Shown: positions 50,825-61,112 of the stretch, in pieces
Numbering within the stretch: the first letter of the stretch is position 1
Layout of the letters: each line of letters begins with the position of its first letter
DNA from: Gymnothorax reevesii
Taxonomy: Eukaryota > Chordata > Actinopteri > Anguilliformes > Muraenidae
Reading direction: 5' to 3'
DNA: 64,000 nucleotides
NCBI GenBank assembly: GCA_029721435.1
Contig: CM056588.1
Coordinates: 40,193,430-40,257,429 of the forward strand
The notes under the pieces: generated by a model
The model's database searches: none
The model's input: only the letters and a program-made list of their open reading frames with translations
What the model was told of the DNA's origin: nothing
Program-made: the position numbers and the translations under genes

Positions 50825-51065
50825 GGCCAGGTCACGCGGTAAAGGAGTTACAAAATATATATTGGTATATTTTGTATCAGAGCTCCAAAACTAAGTAAAA
50901 TAGAGTCACAATTTTAATGGCTTTGTGTAGGTCTTCCCTAGTTCTTCAAAAAACAAAACAGTCAATTTTGTTAATTTGATTTATTTTGGGTGAAAATGGC
51001 AAAAAAAAAAAACTGGCTGGTAATGGAGGTACAAATGTGTAACTCCGTTACCGCATGACCTGACC
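50825..51065. mobile_element. MITE adjoining the Tc1 derivative
   Basis: Left end GGCCAGGTCACGCGGTAAAG and right end (complement) GGTCAGGTCATGCGGTAACG are inverted repeats continuing through GAGTTAC. The 241 bp element has no ORF and starts only 6 bp after the Tc1 terminus. A second GTTACCGCAT follows immediately at its right edge, so the right limit may be a few bases further. Confidence 0.65.
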
Positions 51066-51340
51066 GTTACCGCATTAGAAAGGATAAAAAATATTAATGT
51101 CCTTTCATGTTAATTTCAGGGGAGATTTTGCCCATAAAACACTAACATTTAAATTTTTCACCCCATGGAAATTACTTTTTTGGGGCTACAGCCCTATAAG
51201 CCTCCATTCATTCTGAACTATCATGCAGGTGTACTCATGAAACAAATGGTTCTGAGTGTGGAAATTCTCCACAATGTAGAAATTCTCCAGTAAAAATAAA
51301 GGGCCTAGTCCTCTACTTCAGGGTCTAGTCTGCACTCAAT

Positions 51341-51429
51341 AATTGAAGCACCTATTACTATAACCCCATATGTCACACTTGACTTGACTTGACTTGACTT
51401 GTGGGGTTTTAGTAATCAGTGCTTCAATT
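51341..51429. mobile_element. 89 bp fold-back element, copy 2 (inverted)
   Basis: Read on the minus strand this matches 21372-21455 along its whole length: AATTGAAGCACTGATTACTA, AAACCCCACAAGTC and so on. It has extra AAGTC units in the loop (four against two clear units) and a few substitutions. It lies between the first two SDR blocks. Confidence 0.7.
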
Positions 51430-51730
51430 TGACATGACCATAAGCCTCTTTTAAACAAATATTTGTTGTTGCCGTCTGCTGAATTCTTAGTTTGTGACCA
51501 TTATTAGCAGCATTGAAAAACTGGCTGTTTTTCTTGTTCTTTGTTCCATGAGAGTAACAGACTTTGTCCTGAAAATAGTAATACCTGCACGTCCACGTAA
51601 TCATTCTTGGTAAGACTTGTATAATTTTCCAGGTGTAATCTGTATTTTTCTTCTTTTTTGCCGTCAAAAGTGAAACTTTGGTTGAGAAGGCATTTGAATG
51701 TTTATTATCTGTTCCCTTTGTTTTGCGCAG

Positions 51731-51886
51731 ATGTTTTCAGTCAGGACAGTACGAAGAGAAGGTGGACGCAGTTGTTGAAGATGAGGGCTTATCCTGCCAT
51801 CTCATGGATGTTGGAATCAACGTTAGAGCTAATTTCCTCTCGGTGACTGTCATGTCAATGCGGTCGGACCGCTCATGGTCACTAAG
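51731..51886 (+). pseudogene. SDR-like middle exon, degraded NNAG region
   Basis: A plausible acceptor (CCCTTTGTTTTGCGCAG) precedes and AAG|GTTTGT follows. The frame starting at 51732 is open throughout and encodes YEEKVDAVVEDEGLSC then HLMDVGINVRANFLSVTV. C-factor-like SDRs have a block of the form VxxLVGxxGLNCLINNAGIN(V)xAxFxxVT; the match is to spacing and to GL-C, GIN and A-F--VT. The NNAG core is replaced by MDVG, which would remove a structural and catalytic Asn. Assigned from alignment by eye. The entry phase does not fit the phase-0 end of the first exon. Confidence 0.55.
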
Positions 51887-53080
51887 GTTTGTCTGTTACT
51901 CTTTACTCAGGAATTTGATGAGAAATCATTAATTATTGTCGGCCTCACAGTAACCAATCAGGGCAAGTTCAGCTGTTGTCTGGTTACCAATGTAAAGCAC
52001 ATGATCTGCAAGAAAAGTTAAGTTGGCCAAGTAGAAGAAAGAAATACTGGCAGGTGTGCAGACGAGATGATTTAAGCGTAAGTAGTGTTATAATGGTTGA
52101 TAAAAACTGTTGCTAAATGCTTGACACTGGACACACCCAAGAAACGCAGCAGCTATGAAATTCAACCCTTCTTCCATTGAGTCGCGCATCTAAGCAAACA
52201 GAGGCTGTTCATAATATGACAGCTGCTTTGAGTCTTATCATATCAAGGCTATATAACTACTTTGATATATTAGCTAAAGATATTGAGTCGTTAAGTAAGT
52301 CGCTATTTTCTCCTGTTGCAGCCATGCCAATTTCCTTTCAAACAATGGAAATGACGGAAAATATAATCGAGATTTTTAATTGATCTGTCGGATAAGTTTT
52401 TTAGTAAACAGACATGAAATGACATTGCATACCCCGTGCCGCATTGGCTACTAATAAAGATGCTGAATATGCTAATTTTTCCCTTTTAAATTTCACTTGT
52501 TATCATTATCATTTGCCTCTTTGGTATACTTTCTCATTCAATTTGTCACAAACCACTAAATGGCTGTTGTTTTAGTGATCATGTGTCCAAACTTTCATCA
52601 ATTAGACCCCAACTGATGGTTCAAATTCATCAATTAGAATTTTTCCTTTTTAATCCCCTCATTTTGTTTTATGAGAAAACATTCACAACATTGTTTTAGA
52701 TGAATATGGAAACCTTTGAGGCATGCATAGCTATTTTGACATAATAACTTAAAAGGGTACATAAGCTGATAAACATAAAATAGTGCCATGAAGAATTATT
52801 ACCAGCAAATTGAAATTCTGGGATTGAAATTGTAGTTGGAACAAAAACCAGAATACACAGAGTATGAACATGGACTGGCATTAAAATCATCAGTTTAGAT
52901 CAACGGCATTATTTTTTCTCAAATTCAAATCCTGCCCTTACCTACTTCACTACAGAGCAATTAACTGAACAATTAATACGTCTAATTGGCCAGGCTATCT
53001 TCCCACCTGACTCCCAGGTAGTGTGACGGTAGAGAACTTGTAGCACTCAAATTCAGAGTGTGTATTTCCAAAAAGACAAA

Positions 53081-53223
53081 AATATTTATCAGTTAATACA
53101 TTGAATATCTTGTTTTTGTACTGTATTAAATTGAATTTGGACTGAAAAGAAATTGCAAATCGTTGTATCCTGTTGTTATTTATGTTTATTATAGCGTCCC
53201 AACATTTTTGAATAGGGTTTGTA
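53081..53223. repeat. Mariner/Tc1-type non-autonomous element end, copy 1
   Basis: TTGAATATCTTGTTTTTGTA, then AAATTGCAAATCGTTGTATC, then TTATAGCGTCCCAACATTTT and TGAATAGGGTTTGTA is a fish repeat end that I know well (GCAAATCATTGTATTCTG ... CAACGTCCCAAC). A second diverged copy is at 59859-60040. The other terminus is not found. Confidence 0.6.
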
Positions 53224-53631
53224 AATAAGCGCCTCGAAAAAGCAATGCAGTAGTCTTTAGCAAACAGAACACTGATGAATATCACTTGACAACACTTCGT
53301 GCTCCTCATGGGTTGCCGCTGAGATGGCTTCCCAAGTGGCTTGGATGTTGCATCTACTTTGACTGAAAGAATCTATCCAAAACTACAGCATCCGGAACTG
53401 GAGCTCAGCCGTGATGGTGTCCCTTTAAACTATCCAATCAAAAAAAGTCAGGCCAACTTCAAATCCTTGATTTTGTTGAAGAAAAAAAATAGATGATTTT
53501 AATTTGGATTTGCTGCTTAAAGCCTTCTGAATGAACAAAAGCAGCTACGCCTGCTTGTGGATATTATGAGAAAGACTCAGAGGCACAAACAGTGAACAGA
53601 ACTCACCCCCACTCTATTGGATATGCTGGTG

Positions 53632-53836
53632 CAGGGGCGTCCAATCATGTGCCATGAAGGGCCAAGAGGCTGCAGGTTTTCATTCCAACCAAAAGCTCCA
53701 CCAGGTGATTTCACTGATTAGTCCTTCTTCTCTGCTTGAAGATGAGGTCATCAGCGAAATCACCTGGTGGACTTTTTGTTTGGAATGAAAACCTGGAGCC
53801 TCTTGGCCCTCCATGGCACATGATTGGACACCCCTG
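53632..53836. mobile_element. hAT-type MITE
   Basis: The element begins CAGGGGCGTCCAATCATGTG and ends in the complement of CAGGGGTGTCCAATCATGTG, with arms of about 80 bp each. The flanks TGCTGGTG (53624-53631) and TGCTAGTG (53837-53844) match at 7 of 8, as expected for a hAT target duplication. It lies inside the SDR locus. Confidence 0.85.
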
Positions 53837-53856
53837 TGCTAGTGGTTATCAACACA

Positions 53857-54147
53857 AGGGCCATTTCTCAAAGCCTAGGCTGCATCCTTTGAAGGCTGCA
53901 TTTTTAAGGGTCATCACTAACTACCATCCACTAAACTGATATAAAGGGTAAGGGGCAAGGTTAAATTTAGGGTTAGGTTTTGAGTTAAGGGTTAGAGTTA
54001 AGGTTAAGGTTAGGGAAACCAGTGACAACTCACTGAAACCAAAGCTGTTTCACGGAGATGAAATGACCTTACGGCAGATGGAACTAAGTGACAAACCCTA
54101 AAAGTACAGCCTTCAAAGGCTGCAGCCTACGCTTTGAGAAGCACCCT
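53857..54147. mobile_element. hAT-like MITE with telomere-like interior
   Basis: Arms TTCTCAAAGCCTAGGCTGCA and, inverted, TTCTCAAAGCGTAGGCTGCA continue through CCTTTGAAGGCTG. The interior at 53942-54022 is a degenerate GGGTTAGG/AGGTTA array. The element starts about 13 bp after the previous MITE's target duplication. No clean 8 bp duplication is seen. Confidence 0.65.
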
Positions 54148-54879
54148 ACGTCCTCAGCGTTTGAGAAAGGCTGGTTTTCTCACCTCGGTTTACCTGGGAG
54201 TCAGGTGTGAAGACACCAATCAAAAGCACCAGTTGTTCAGGTAATTAATTAATTACTTGTCAAATCCAAATCTAGCCCTAGTTTTCTGTCCTCTTTGTTA
54301 ATTAGCTGAGAGAAAAGAAAACCAGAGCTGGATCTAGATTTGACATTTACATTTGATCCCTGAGATATGACATTGAGTGCATACCTCTGCATAAACACGC
54401 ATTGCTGGTCATGTCGGGAGGGGTCATGTAATTGCACTGTTTGGAGGAAGGGGTATATTATTACAGAGTTTTGCGATGGAGAACAGCGAGACTCAGGAGC
54501 CTAAATTTGAACTCTCCTAGTAACGTTTACTGCTGCCAGTGGATCCATTGTCGCATCATAAGTAATATAGTTTCAGGTCCAACAGCAAGGCTTAAACTGT
54601 AGTTCTGGCCGTGGATTTCATGTTGCCTTAAATGAGGGTGCATGGGTAATTGAGCCTCAAAGCTTGCAGTTTGGCTGATGTAATCAACACTGGCGGAATG
54701 TGTGAAGTTGACTTGACACTGACTGGCTGCATAAGTAATGCAGTAGCATTGCAGGAAACATGATTAACTAGAGCTGAACTCAGGGAGCACAAGTACCCCT
54801 GTCAATGTGCTCAATGTTATTTTTGCCAGTATTATCAAGCAACCCATGTTTATGCAGTCCTGTAGTCTTCGTGCAAATA

Positions 54880-55095
54880 TGTTTTTAATGTGTTTTTGAC
54901 CTTTTGCCTGCCCTTGATCTTGACCTTTGACCTTCACCTTCCAATATTGAATCACCTCTTCCTTGAAGAATATGTAATCATTCCACCAAATTTGAGCAAA
55001 ATCCATCCATAACTATTTGCGTGAACCTTCTTTCAAATAAACCAACCAGCAGACAAACGGTGATGATTACATTACCTCCTCCAACTTCGTTGGGG
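54880..55095. repeat. Dispersed fish repeat with terminal ACCTCCTCC/GGAGGT
   Basis: It contains CTTGATCTTGACCTTTGACC, ATTCCACCAAATTTGAGCAA and AAACCAACCAGCAGACAAAC, and ends TTACCTCCTCCAACTTCGTT with GGGGGAGGTAAT. It has the same general plan as 33555-33785. Confidence 0.55.
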
Positions 55096-55210
55096 GAGGT
55101 AATGAAGTCTCAACTGCAGCATCATGGGTAATGTAGTCTAGACACAGGCAGTATGGGTAATGTGCTCTTGAGCCTGGCAACATGGGTTTCATGATGTCTC
55201 TGTTTGACAG

Positions 55211-55367
55211 GATATGTTAAATAAAATGTCTGATTTCCTGAAGCATGCCTGTTGATCTGGATGAGGAGAGGATACTGTGTGTGGTTCTGCACCCTGGATG
55301 GATGCGCACAGACATGGGGGGACCTGAGGAGAGAATGTGGGTTGTGTGGTGGTTTTCCACATTATGA
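55211..55367 (+). pseudogene. SDR-like C-terminal block with LHPGWMRTDMGG
   Basis: From 55245 a 40-codon frame encodes PVDLDEERILCVVLHPGWMR then TDMGGPEE. It stops at TGA 55365 after sequence that no longer resembles the family (RMWVVWWFSTL). In C-factor-like SDRs this corresponds to ...LSVDLKEDGILVVxLHPGWVxTDMGG..., the strand and loop just after the catalytic YxxxK helix. Two acceptors are possible: ...TTTGACAG at 55210 or ...TTCCTGAAG at 55243. With the first, a one-base frame problem and a stop precede the homology. The normal C-terminal 30-40 residues are absent. Confidence 0.68.
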
Positions 55368-56639
55368 TTTGGGCTGCGAGTTTATCCTGACGCAGGGGTA
55401 ATATGGACATGTTCTGAATACTTTTTACTTTTGATGAGGTTGAAGTCAGAGGCTCAAGAAGTGTCACTGACAAAAATGTAAAATCAGACAAAATCAAAAT
55501 GCAGACAAAATACACATGCAATATAAGCATTCACGATAGAAAACTATCGAGCACGGCCGATCCTTCTGAAAATGAGCCGCGGTACCAACAGGATACCACA
55601 GTTGTCCATGAGATGGTGCATTCTGCTGTCAAACTTAAATTGAATACTGGGACAAAGATACTGAGCTCAACGGGTCATTCCGTGGACGTTTTACACAGGG
55701 GTTTGTCAATAGTTTTTTTCTGAATGTTTAAGTGTAAACAAATGAATGACTACTTTCTTGCTCAAACAAAAAAAATCTTTATATCACCACGTCTTTTTAC
55801 TTTCTTTCAACCAAGTTTAAATTTTGAGAAGTTTAATATAACTCTACCACAGCTAGAACTTATTTGGTCTTTCATTAAAAACCAAGTGCAACAGATCTTG
55901 CTAAATATAGCTTCAGAGTTGAAATACCACTTTGAAAAATATAACAGCATATTTTAACACGCAGGATTTTCTTTTTTTTTGATAATATTCTTGAAACATT
56001 TTTATGGGAAAGTGTTAACATTCATTGCAGATATTTAAAAAAATTAAGAGGTAGTATTACTCCCTTCTAATTTGATCATTTTTGTGAAAATAGCCTTTTT
56101 TTCATAGCTATTCACAGAAATTGCTATATTATGTACATCCATGACATAAAATGGGAGGCCCCAGGTGAGCTGGGTTTGAATGACCCAAACTCATTAATGA
56201 ATGGAGGTATTAATTAGAGACACCCAGAGCTCTGACGAATGAAATCATTGAAAAGCCTGCAACATAATGTGGACATCCTGGTGTTGGGACCTGAACCTTT
56301 CATTTAGAAAACAGTGCTGGCGGCTGAAGTAGACAGTTACTGACATCGTGTAATTGGTCGGATTCATTTGACTGCTCGTAATTTTTTTTTTTTTTTGAAA
56401 ACAGTGACGCCCACACGATAAGCACTGAAGTGCAGGCTAAATGCCTTTTCAGTTCACATTCATTCTTCAAGTCTCGTTGGCTCAACTGCGGCACAAGTCC
56501 TTGTAAAGGCAGCATCTCTGGAAGACCATAAAGCGCCGCAGACCGTGCCTTTAATGTGACATTTAGCAGTGTCAAACACATCTACTCAAAATTTCTAACA
56601 CATGCCCACACGTGGTGACAAACGTGGCAGAATTTATTC

Positions 56640-56930
56640 ATCTTTTATAGTGCCGTCGTTGACATTTATGTGAAAGGATTGTGGTGAAGCATTTGGCCTT
56701 CTTATATCCAGCTCACAGTACCACTTACTACGGCAATAAAAATTAGATTTACGGCTGAAATTCATTTTTAAAGCGAAATGGGGTTCAGTGTGATTAAAGC
56801 AACGTCCCATAATTTGTAATGTTGCTGGCATTTGCCTGTGTAATTGCTCTGTAGCAATATTCATTCAGCTGGAGGAACAATTACATTTTAATTGATCTTT
56901 GATGCATTACATTTAATAATATTCTCTTTT
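56640..56930. other. Repeat-free AT-rich stretch; candidate conserved non-coding element
   Basis: This has words typical of developmental enhancers (ACAATTACATTTTAATTGAT, CATTACATTTAATAATATTC, AAAAATTAGATTTACGG) and no repeat ends. It can only be judged by comparison with other fish genomes. Confidence 0.25.
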
Positions 56931-56970
56931 CTTATTTTTCACCACTGTTCAACTCCTAGCAGAATGCGAG

Positions 56971-57133
56971 GCGTATATGTGAACCTCCAGCGCCAAACTA
57001 GTCACAAGGGTCAATTTTTCTAATATAAGTTCTTGGGCTCATCTGAAAGGGCATTTAATATGAGCCCAAGAACTCATATTTGAAAAATTGACCCATGTGA
57101 CTGGTTTGGTACTTGAGGGTCACATACCTGTAT
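56971..57133. mobile_element. Fold-back MITE with TATGTGACCCTC termini
   Basis: The two halves are inverted copies: left TATATGTGAACCTC, GTCACAAGGGTCAATTTTTC, GTTCTTGGGCTCAT; right (complement) GTATGTGACCCTC, GTCACATGGGTCAATTTTTC, GTTCTTGGGCTCAT. The space between arms is only about 17 bp. The ends resemble a widespread fish MITE beginning TGTGACCCT, but this version lacks that element's usual interior. Confidence 0.75.
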
Positions 57134-57561
57134 ATGCATATCTCCAATTAGGGGTCTTTATTCACATAGACGTTCTCTGGCCTGACTGTTTTCTGCATGA
57201 TTTTTTTTTTTTTTACAAATGTGGGTGTTTATGTCGCAGCTTCAATCCTAACCATGACCCACTTTTAATGACAGTATGCTGGGAGTCCATTATTTCTGGC
57301 ACATTCACTAGGCCTTATAGTGCAGCGTACCCCTTTCTAAAACACCCACACTGCCAGCTTCTCAATACGTGCGGGTTTTGCACAAAGATCTTGCTTCAGA
57401 GAAAGCAGTGCATGGCTCTCTATTAATGTCATGTTTATGTGAGCCAGATTTCAGGGCAAGTTACTGGTTCATTTAGCAATAAATTGCGAAGCAGTTCAAA
57501 GCTGCACCTGATAATGGCCATGAGGCTCACAGCACATGCTTTTGGTGAAGCGATAAGAGTG

Positions 57562-57730
57562 TAAGAGGAAGCATGCAGCCTAGTGGCTGAGGTGTTTTAC
57601 TGGGCTTCTGAACTGGTTCATGGCCTGGAGATGCAGTAAGGTTGATTGAAGCCATTGGGCCCTTGAGCAAGGCCCTTAGCCCCACATTGCTTGAGGGGAG
57701 GATTGTCCGCTGCTCTGTCAAATCACCTGA
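57562..57730 (+). repeat. tRNA-derived SINE
   Basis: GCAGCCTAGTGGCTGAGGT (A-box-like), then CTTCTGAACTGGTTCATGGC, then TTGGGCCCTTGAGCAAGG, CCCTTAGCCCCACATTGCTT and GAGGGGAGGATTGTC match the order of a common fish SINE with a LINE-derived 3' domain. It is truncated before the usual tail. Confidence 0.7.
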
Positions 57731-57734
57731 AATT

Positions 57735-59700
57735 CAGTCAGGAAAAAAGCATCACGTAAACACCTAGGGTAATGTATAAATCCCTAAAATTTGCTTCAAT
57801 GGAGGTTTGAACCTTGACTGCATCTGAAATAAGTGCACTTGCCTACTTCTGAGAACATATTTTGCTTAAATTGAAATTATCTTACCCCAAGGATAAATCT
57901 AGAAATAAAAAATGATCTCAAATCAGTGGCCAATTTTTTTTCAAAGACAAAAAAAATGTAGTAGATATAAGTGTTTTAAGTCAAAATGCAAGATGAAATG
58001 TTTGGTAAGATTTTGTTGCTGCAGTATGAGTGTGTGGGCGTAATATTCCCTATACTTCCCAGGCCCCCCGGAGTCTAGAGGAGAGCGTGACATCTCTCCT
58101 GGCTGTGATTGGTGGTCTAATCAAATAGGAGCATGGAGGATGCCTGAACAACATTCGGGAGCCATTACCTTTGAGACCGAGAGACTGACCTGTGGATAGA
58201 AATGAACGTGATTCCTGGTTGAGGATTTTTCACAAGGATGTTATACTGAGCCTTGAGCAAACTGAACTACCCCTCTGCTGGCACATGAGCTGTTTCTCGC
58301 CCCACTGAGATCCGATTTTATTCCCCACCAAGTTTCAACCCTCCATCTACTGATCCGCCCATCTAACTAAGCAGCTTTCCTGTGAAACTTAATCTCAACT
58401 ATTCCTAGTTGCAAACAATTGAGCAGAACATTTCTCGGTTAAGTTTAAAGTAGTCATTAGAATATGAGTCATAAGTATTTTATTATCCTCAAAAAATTTC
58501 ACCATATAACGTAATTCTCTACAGAATTTTTGTTTATATCCCAAATTAGAAATAATTATTTCAAACAAACCCAAGGACATTGCACTTTTAGAAATGTCTT
58601 GAAAACAATGATCTGCTGTTTATGATTGCTTAGTAAATCAGTCTGAAAAGTGAATGGCAAATTTCGAAGATGTTACAAAATAATATAAATTAACAAGTTC
58701 ATACATCTACAGGGCTCCATTGTTAACTAAAGCCATTGTGAATTCTGGGCTGTTTTTTTTTTTTTTTGGAATCACTTAAGTATGTCTCTGGAGGGAAAGG
58801 GTTAAAGTCGGCTCATTCCAGTATATTCATTTTGAAGCCGATCTCATTGTGTACACAGAGACATCACGTGAGTAGAGTTGACTGGATCCCCTGTGTCTCC
58901 TAGATTTAAATGGTAAAATGGACCTCTTATTAGCATAGCTTATGTAAAGACCATGGTCCCGTTTGCTTTCTTTGAATAACCATGAACAGACCCAGGTGGT
59001 TGTACGCACGTTAATGCAATGAATGAAAGAAATAGCCTGTGCTGGGAAATTCACTGCGTAATCATTTCTACGTCACAGTATATTACACAATCAATGAAAA
59101 TACCCCAGGATGCATTTTAAATTGCTGTAAAAAAAACCTTACGGCTGTTGAAATAAATGAGTCCTTGCATTGCTAATGTCCTCACACAGTTTAATTGCTC
59201 GAATGCTTTAATTACACATTAGAATGAGGCAGGAGGCTATCACAGACGTTTAATTTTGCCCCATACTGACAGATCACATCTGCTTCCACCTTTCACCCTC
59301 CACACACACATACACACACATACACATACACAGCTGGAGGGGGCTTCAGAGTCAGCCGCGAGCAGAGACCTTGGCTTGACCTTGACCCTGGTGCTTTACA
59401 AAGTAGCTGCTGTTGAGGTGAGCACAGGTTACACAAAACGAGGACACCATTTTAACATAAAGATTACTGGGGGTTTTAGCCATGCCTCTAGCTGAATAAG
59501 TGTGTTTGTCTTCTGCTAGGAAAATAACTTGCATAGTAGTAGTATACAACTTGAAAAGACAACAGTTGGTTGGTGTACAACCGTACTTATTTATGCATTT
59601 AACATATTTCTCCTTTTCGTACACTGTCTATTTAAAATAAAGAAAGTGCAAGCACTTTTATAGATTTACCTTTACAAGCTCCTTGACTATAACAAGATTT
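57735..59700. other. No gene seen; possible conserved non-coding stretch
   Basis: The area at 59060-59240 contains CTACGTCACAGTATATTACAC and TGCTTTAATTACACATTAG, a CRE-like word and homeodomain-like words, with no repeat ends. A CA microsatellite lies at 59300-59330. No coding signal is present. Confidence 0.35.
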
Positions 59701-59858
59701 GCTGTATGTGGAGCTAATGTGGTGGCCCAGGTCATGTGACCAGATTGGCAGAAATCACTGATTGGTGAATTAGGCTATGACACGGGGCCGTTCCCATCAT
59801 TCATCTTTCTCATCTTTTTTTTCTTACAGTAGTGTGCAGTGATGATCATACACTTTTT

Positions 59859-60040
59859 TGAAACATGTTGCTGGCATCAAATTCAAAATGAGCAAATATT
59901 TTTTTCTAAAAAACAATACATTTTGATATTTGATAACAATAACATCTGGTGTATTGTGGGTTTAAATGAAGTGCAAAACACTGCATTCTGTTTTTATGTA
60001 CATGTTACACAGCGTCCCACTCATATTTTCTGGAAATGAG
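59859..60040. repeat. Mariner/Tc1-type non-autonomous element end, copy 2
   Basis: It shares the plan of 53081-53223: an ATTTGAT..ATC region, then CACTGCATTCTGTTTTTATG, then TACACAGCGTCCCACTCATA and TTTTCTGGAAATGAGTA. More diverged than copy 1. Confidence 0.5.
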
Positions 60041-60143
60041 TATGTATTTCTTGTAACGCTCAACAATATAGGTGAAAATACGACAACAAATAACAATAAC
60101 CTTCAAAAACAAAAATTATAATGTATTTTTGTGAGCAAAAGTC

Positions 60144-60370
60144 ATTGCTGGGTGTAGCCACCCTTTGCTTTAATAACAGCATTTCATCTTTCAGGCACAG
60201 TTTTCAGATATTTTTTTAATTTCCTCACTTGCTGGTTTGAATTTCATTCCTAAGACATTCTTTTGATGTGACAACAGATTTGCTCAATCGGATTAAGGTG
60301 TAGACTTTGAGTAGGCCAATTCATCACTTTTATGTTGCCAGATGTTACTTTCCGACTGAGATCATTCTTG
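60144..60370. repeat. Tc1-like element remnant (non-coding part)
   Basis: GGTGTAGCCACCCTTTGCTT then TAATAACAGCATTTCA is wording I know from non-coding parts of fish Tc1-like elements. Neither terminus was found. Confidence 0.4.
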
Positions 60371-60451
60371 CACAACTTAACCCCTTTGCACTGATATGGA
60401 CAGCATCATTGTAAATTCCAAAATGTAATTCCTAAACAATTCTGTTATTCT

Positions 60452-60685
60452 ATTCAATTCAATTTATTTGTATAGCACTTTTCACAGATAGACTGTCACA
60501 AAGATGCTTTACTGTTAGAGATTCAGTAAATGAAAGGGCACTGCCCAGCCTATTCCCCCCAAGAGCGGGAGCAAAGTCCTAAACCAGTGGTGAGAAAAAA
60601 CTCCCCAGTGGGAAGAAATCTCAGGAGGAACCCGGCTATAGTGGGGAAGCCCATCCTCCGAGGGCTAGCTAATTAATAACAAGAT
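60452..60685. repeat. Dispersed fish repeat (ATTTATTTGTATAGCACTTTT)
   Basis: It begins TTCAATTCAATTTATTTGTA then TAGCACTTTTCACA. It continues with AACTCCCCAGTGGGAAGAAA, CTCAGGAGGAACCCGGCT and CCCATCCTCCGAGGGCTAGC, a repeat found over and over in fish intergenic DNA. It ends just before the LTR target duplication at 60715. Confidence 0.65.
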
Positions 60686-60866
60686 AAAGCAAAATAGAAT
60701 AAAATAGCCATAGAGTCCCTGTTGTGATTCTGCTGTTTGTCATGTTCTGACCTGCTTTGCTATGTCCAGGTTTTGATTTGCCTTGCCATGTTTTGAGGTG
60801 TTTGCCATGTTCTGCTTTATTGGTATTTGATTCATTGCTATGTCTGACTATTCTTTGGCATGTGTT

Positions 60867-61112
60867 GTAAATATAATAGAGAATTTAATAACTTGACTGT
60901 AGAATATGGTAATACAAGGGGTAGGATTAAATAAGTTCTTACTTCTTCCTACTCCTTTTCGAGCATACAATCTTGCTGCTCATGCAAGACAGTTATCAAC
61001 AGTTTGCTTTTTGCTTTTGTTTTGGTATTGGCATGGTGGCCATTTGTTTTGGTGATTATCTCTGTTTTATCTTTTAACGTGTTCGAAATAAAGATTTCAT
61101 TTCATTTCATTT
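60867..61112 (+). mobile_element. 5'-truncated LINE inserted in the LTR
   Basis: The 246 bp piece includes GGGGTAGGATTAAATAAG, TTCTTCCTACTCCTTTTCGA, then GTGTTCGAAATAAAGATTTC and an ATTTC-type 3' repeat. An exact 8 bp target duplication CATGTGTT flanks it (60859-60866 and 61113-61120). 5' truncation, a short tandem tail and a variable duplication are the marks of target-primed reverse transcription. The clade is not certain. Confidence 0.85.

Larger units (their letters stand above)
49649..55367 (+). pseudogene. Decayed short-chain dehydrogenase/reductase (C-factor-like) locus
   Basis: Three coding blocks in the right order and on one strand match successive parts of a classical SDR of the C-factor / sniffer-like carbonyl reductase type. 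These are cytosolic NAD(P)H-dependent oxidoreductases of about 250 residues. The blocks are at 49649-49795 (cofactor-binding N-terminus), 51731-51886 (NNAG region) and about 55245-55335 (HPGW-TDMGG loop). Not found are the exon between the first two blocks, the catalytic Ser/YxxxK exon and the usual C-terminus. The block 1 to block 2 junction would be out of frame, and NNAG is degraded. A Tc1 derivative, a MITE and a fold-back element occupy the first gap, and hAT MITEs the second. Most likely a pseudogene; a diverged gene with unseen exons is the alternative. Confidence 0.65.

Noticed and set aside
51371..51412. Repeated AAGTC/GACTT units as a CRISPR-like array
   Set aside because: Units are only 5 bp with no spacers, they lie inside a fold-back element, and the DNA is of vertebrate type.
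51940..52030. Frame with SGYQCKAHDLQEKL as the missing SDR YxxxK exon
   Set aside because: YxxxK is present by spacing, but the surrounding residues do not align convincingly and there is no clear acceptor or donor.
52317..52383. Short frame after CTCCTGTTGCAG (PISFQTMEMTENIIEIFN) as another SDR exon
   Set aside because: The resemblance to the ...VT..MMENF... part of SDRs is too weak and the block is only about 20 codons before a stop.
53942..54022. Interstitial telomere from a chromosome fusion
   Set aside because: The GGGTTA-like array is short, degenerate and enclosed by MITE arms, so it is part of a repeat rather than a relic telomere.
54880..55095. Possible protein-coding segment near the SDR C-terminal block
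   Set aside because: It matches the wording of a common fish repeat and has no SDR-like translation.
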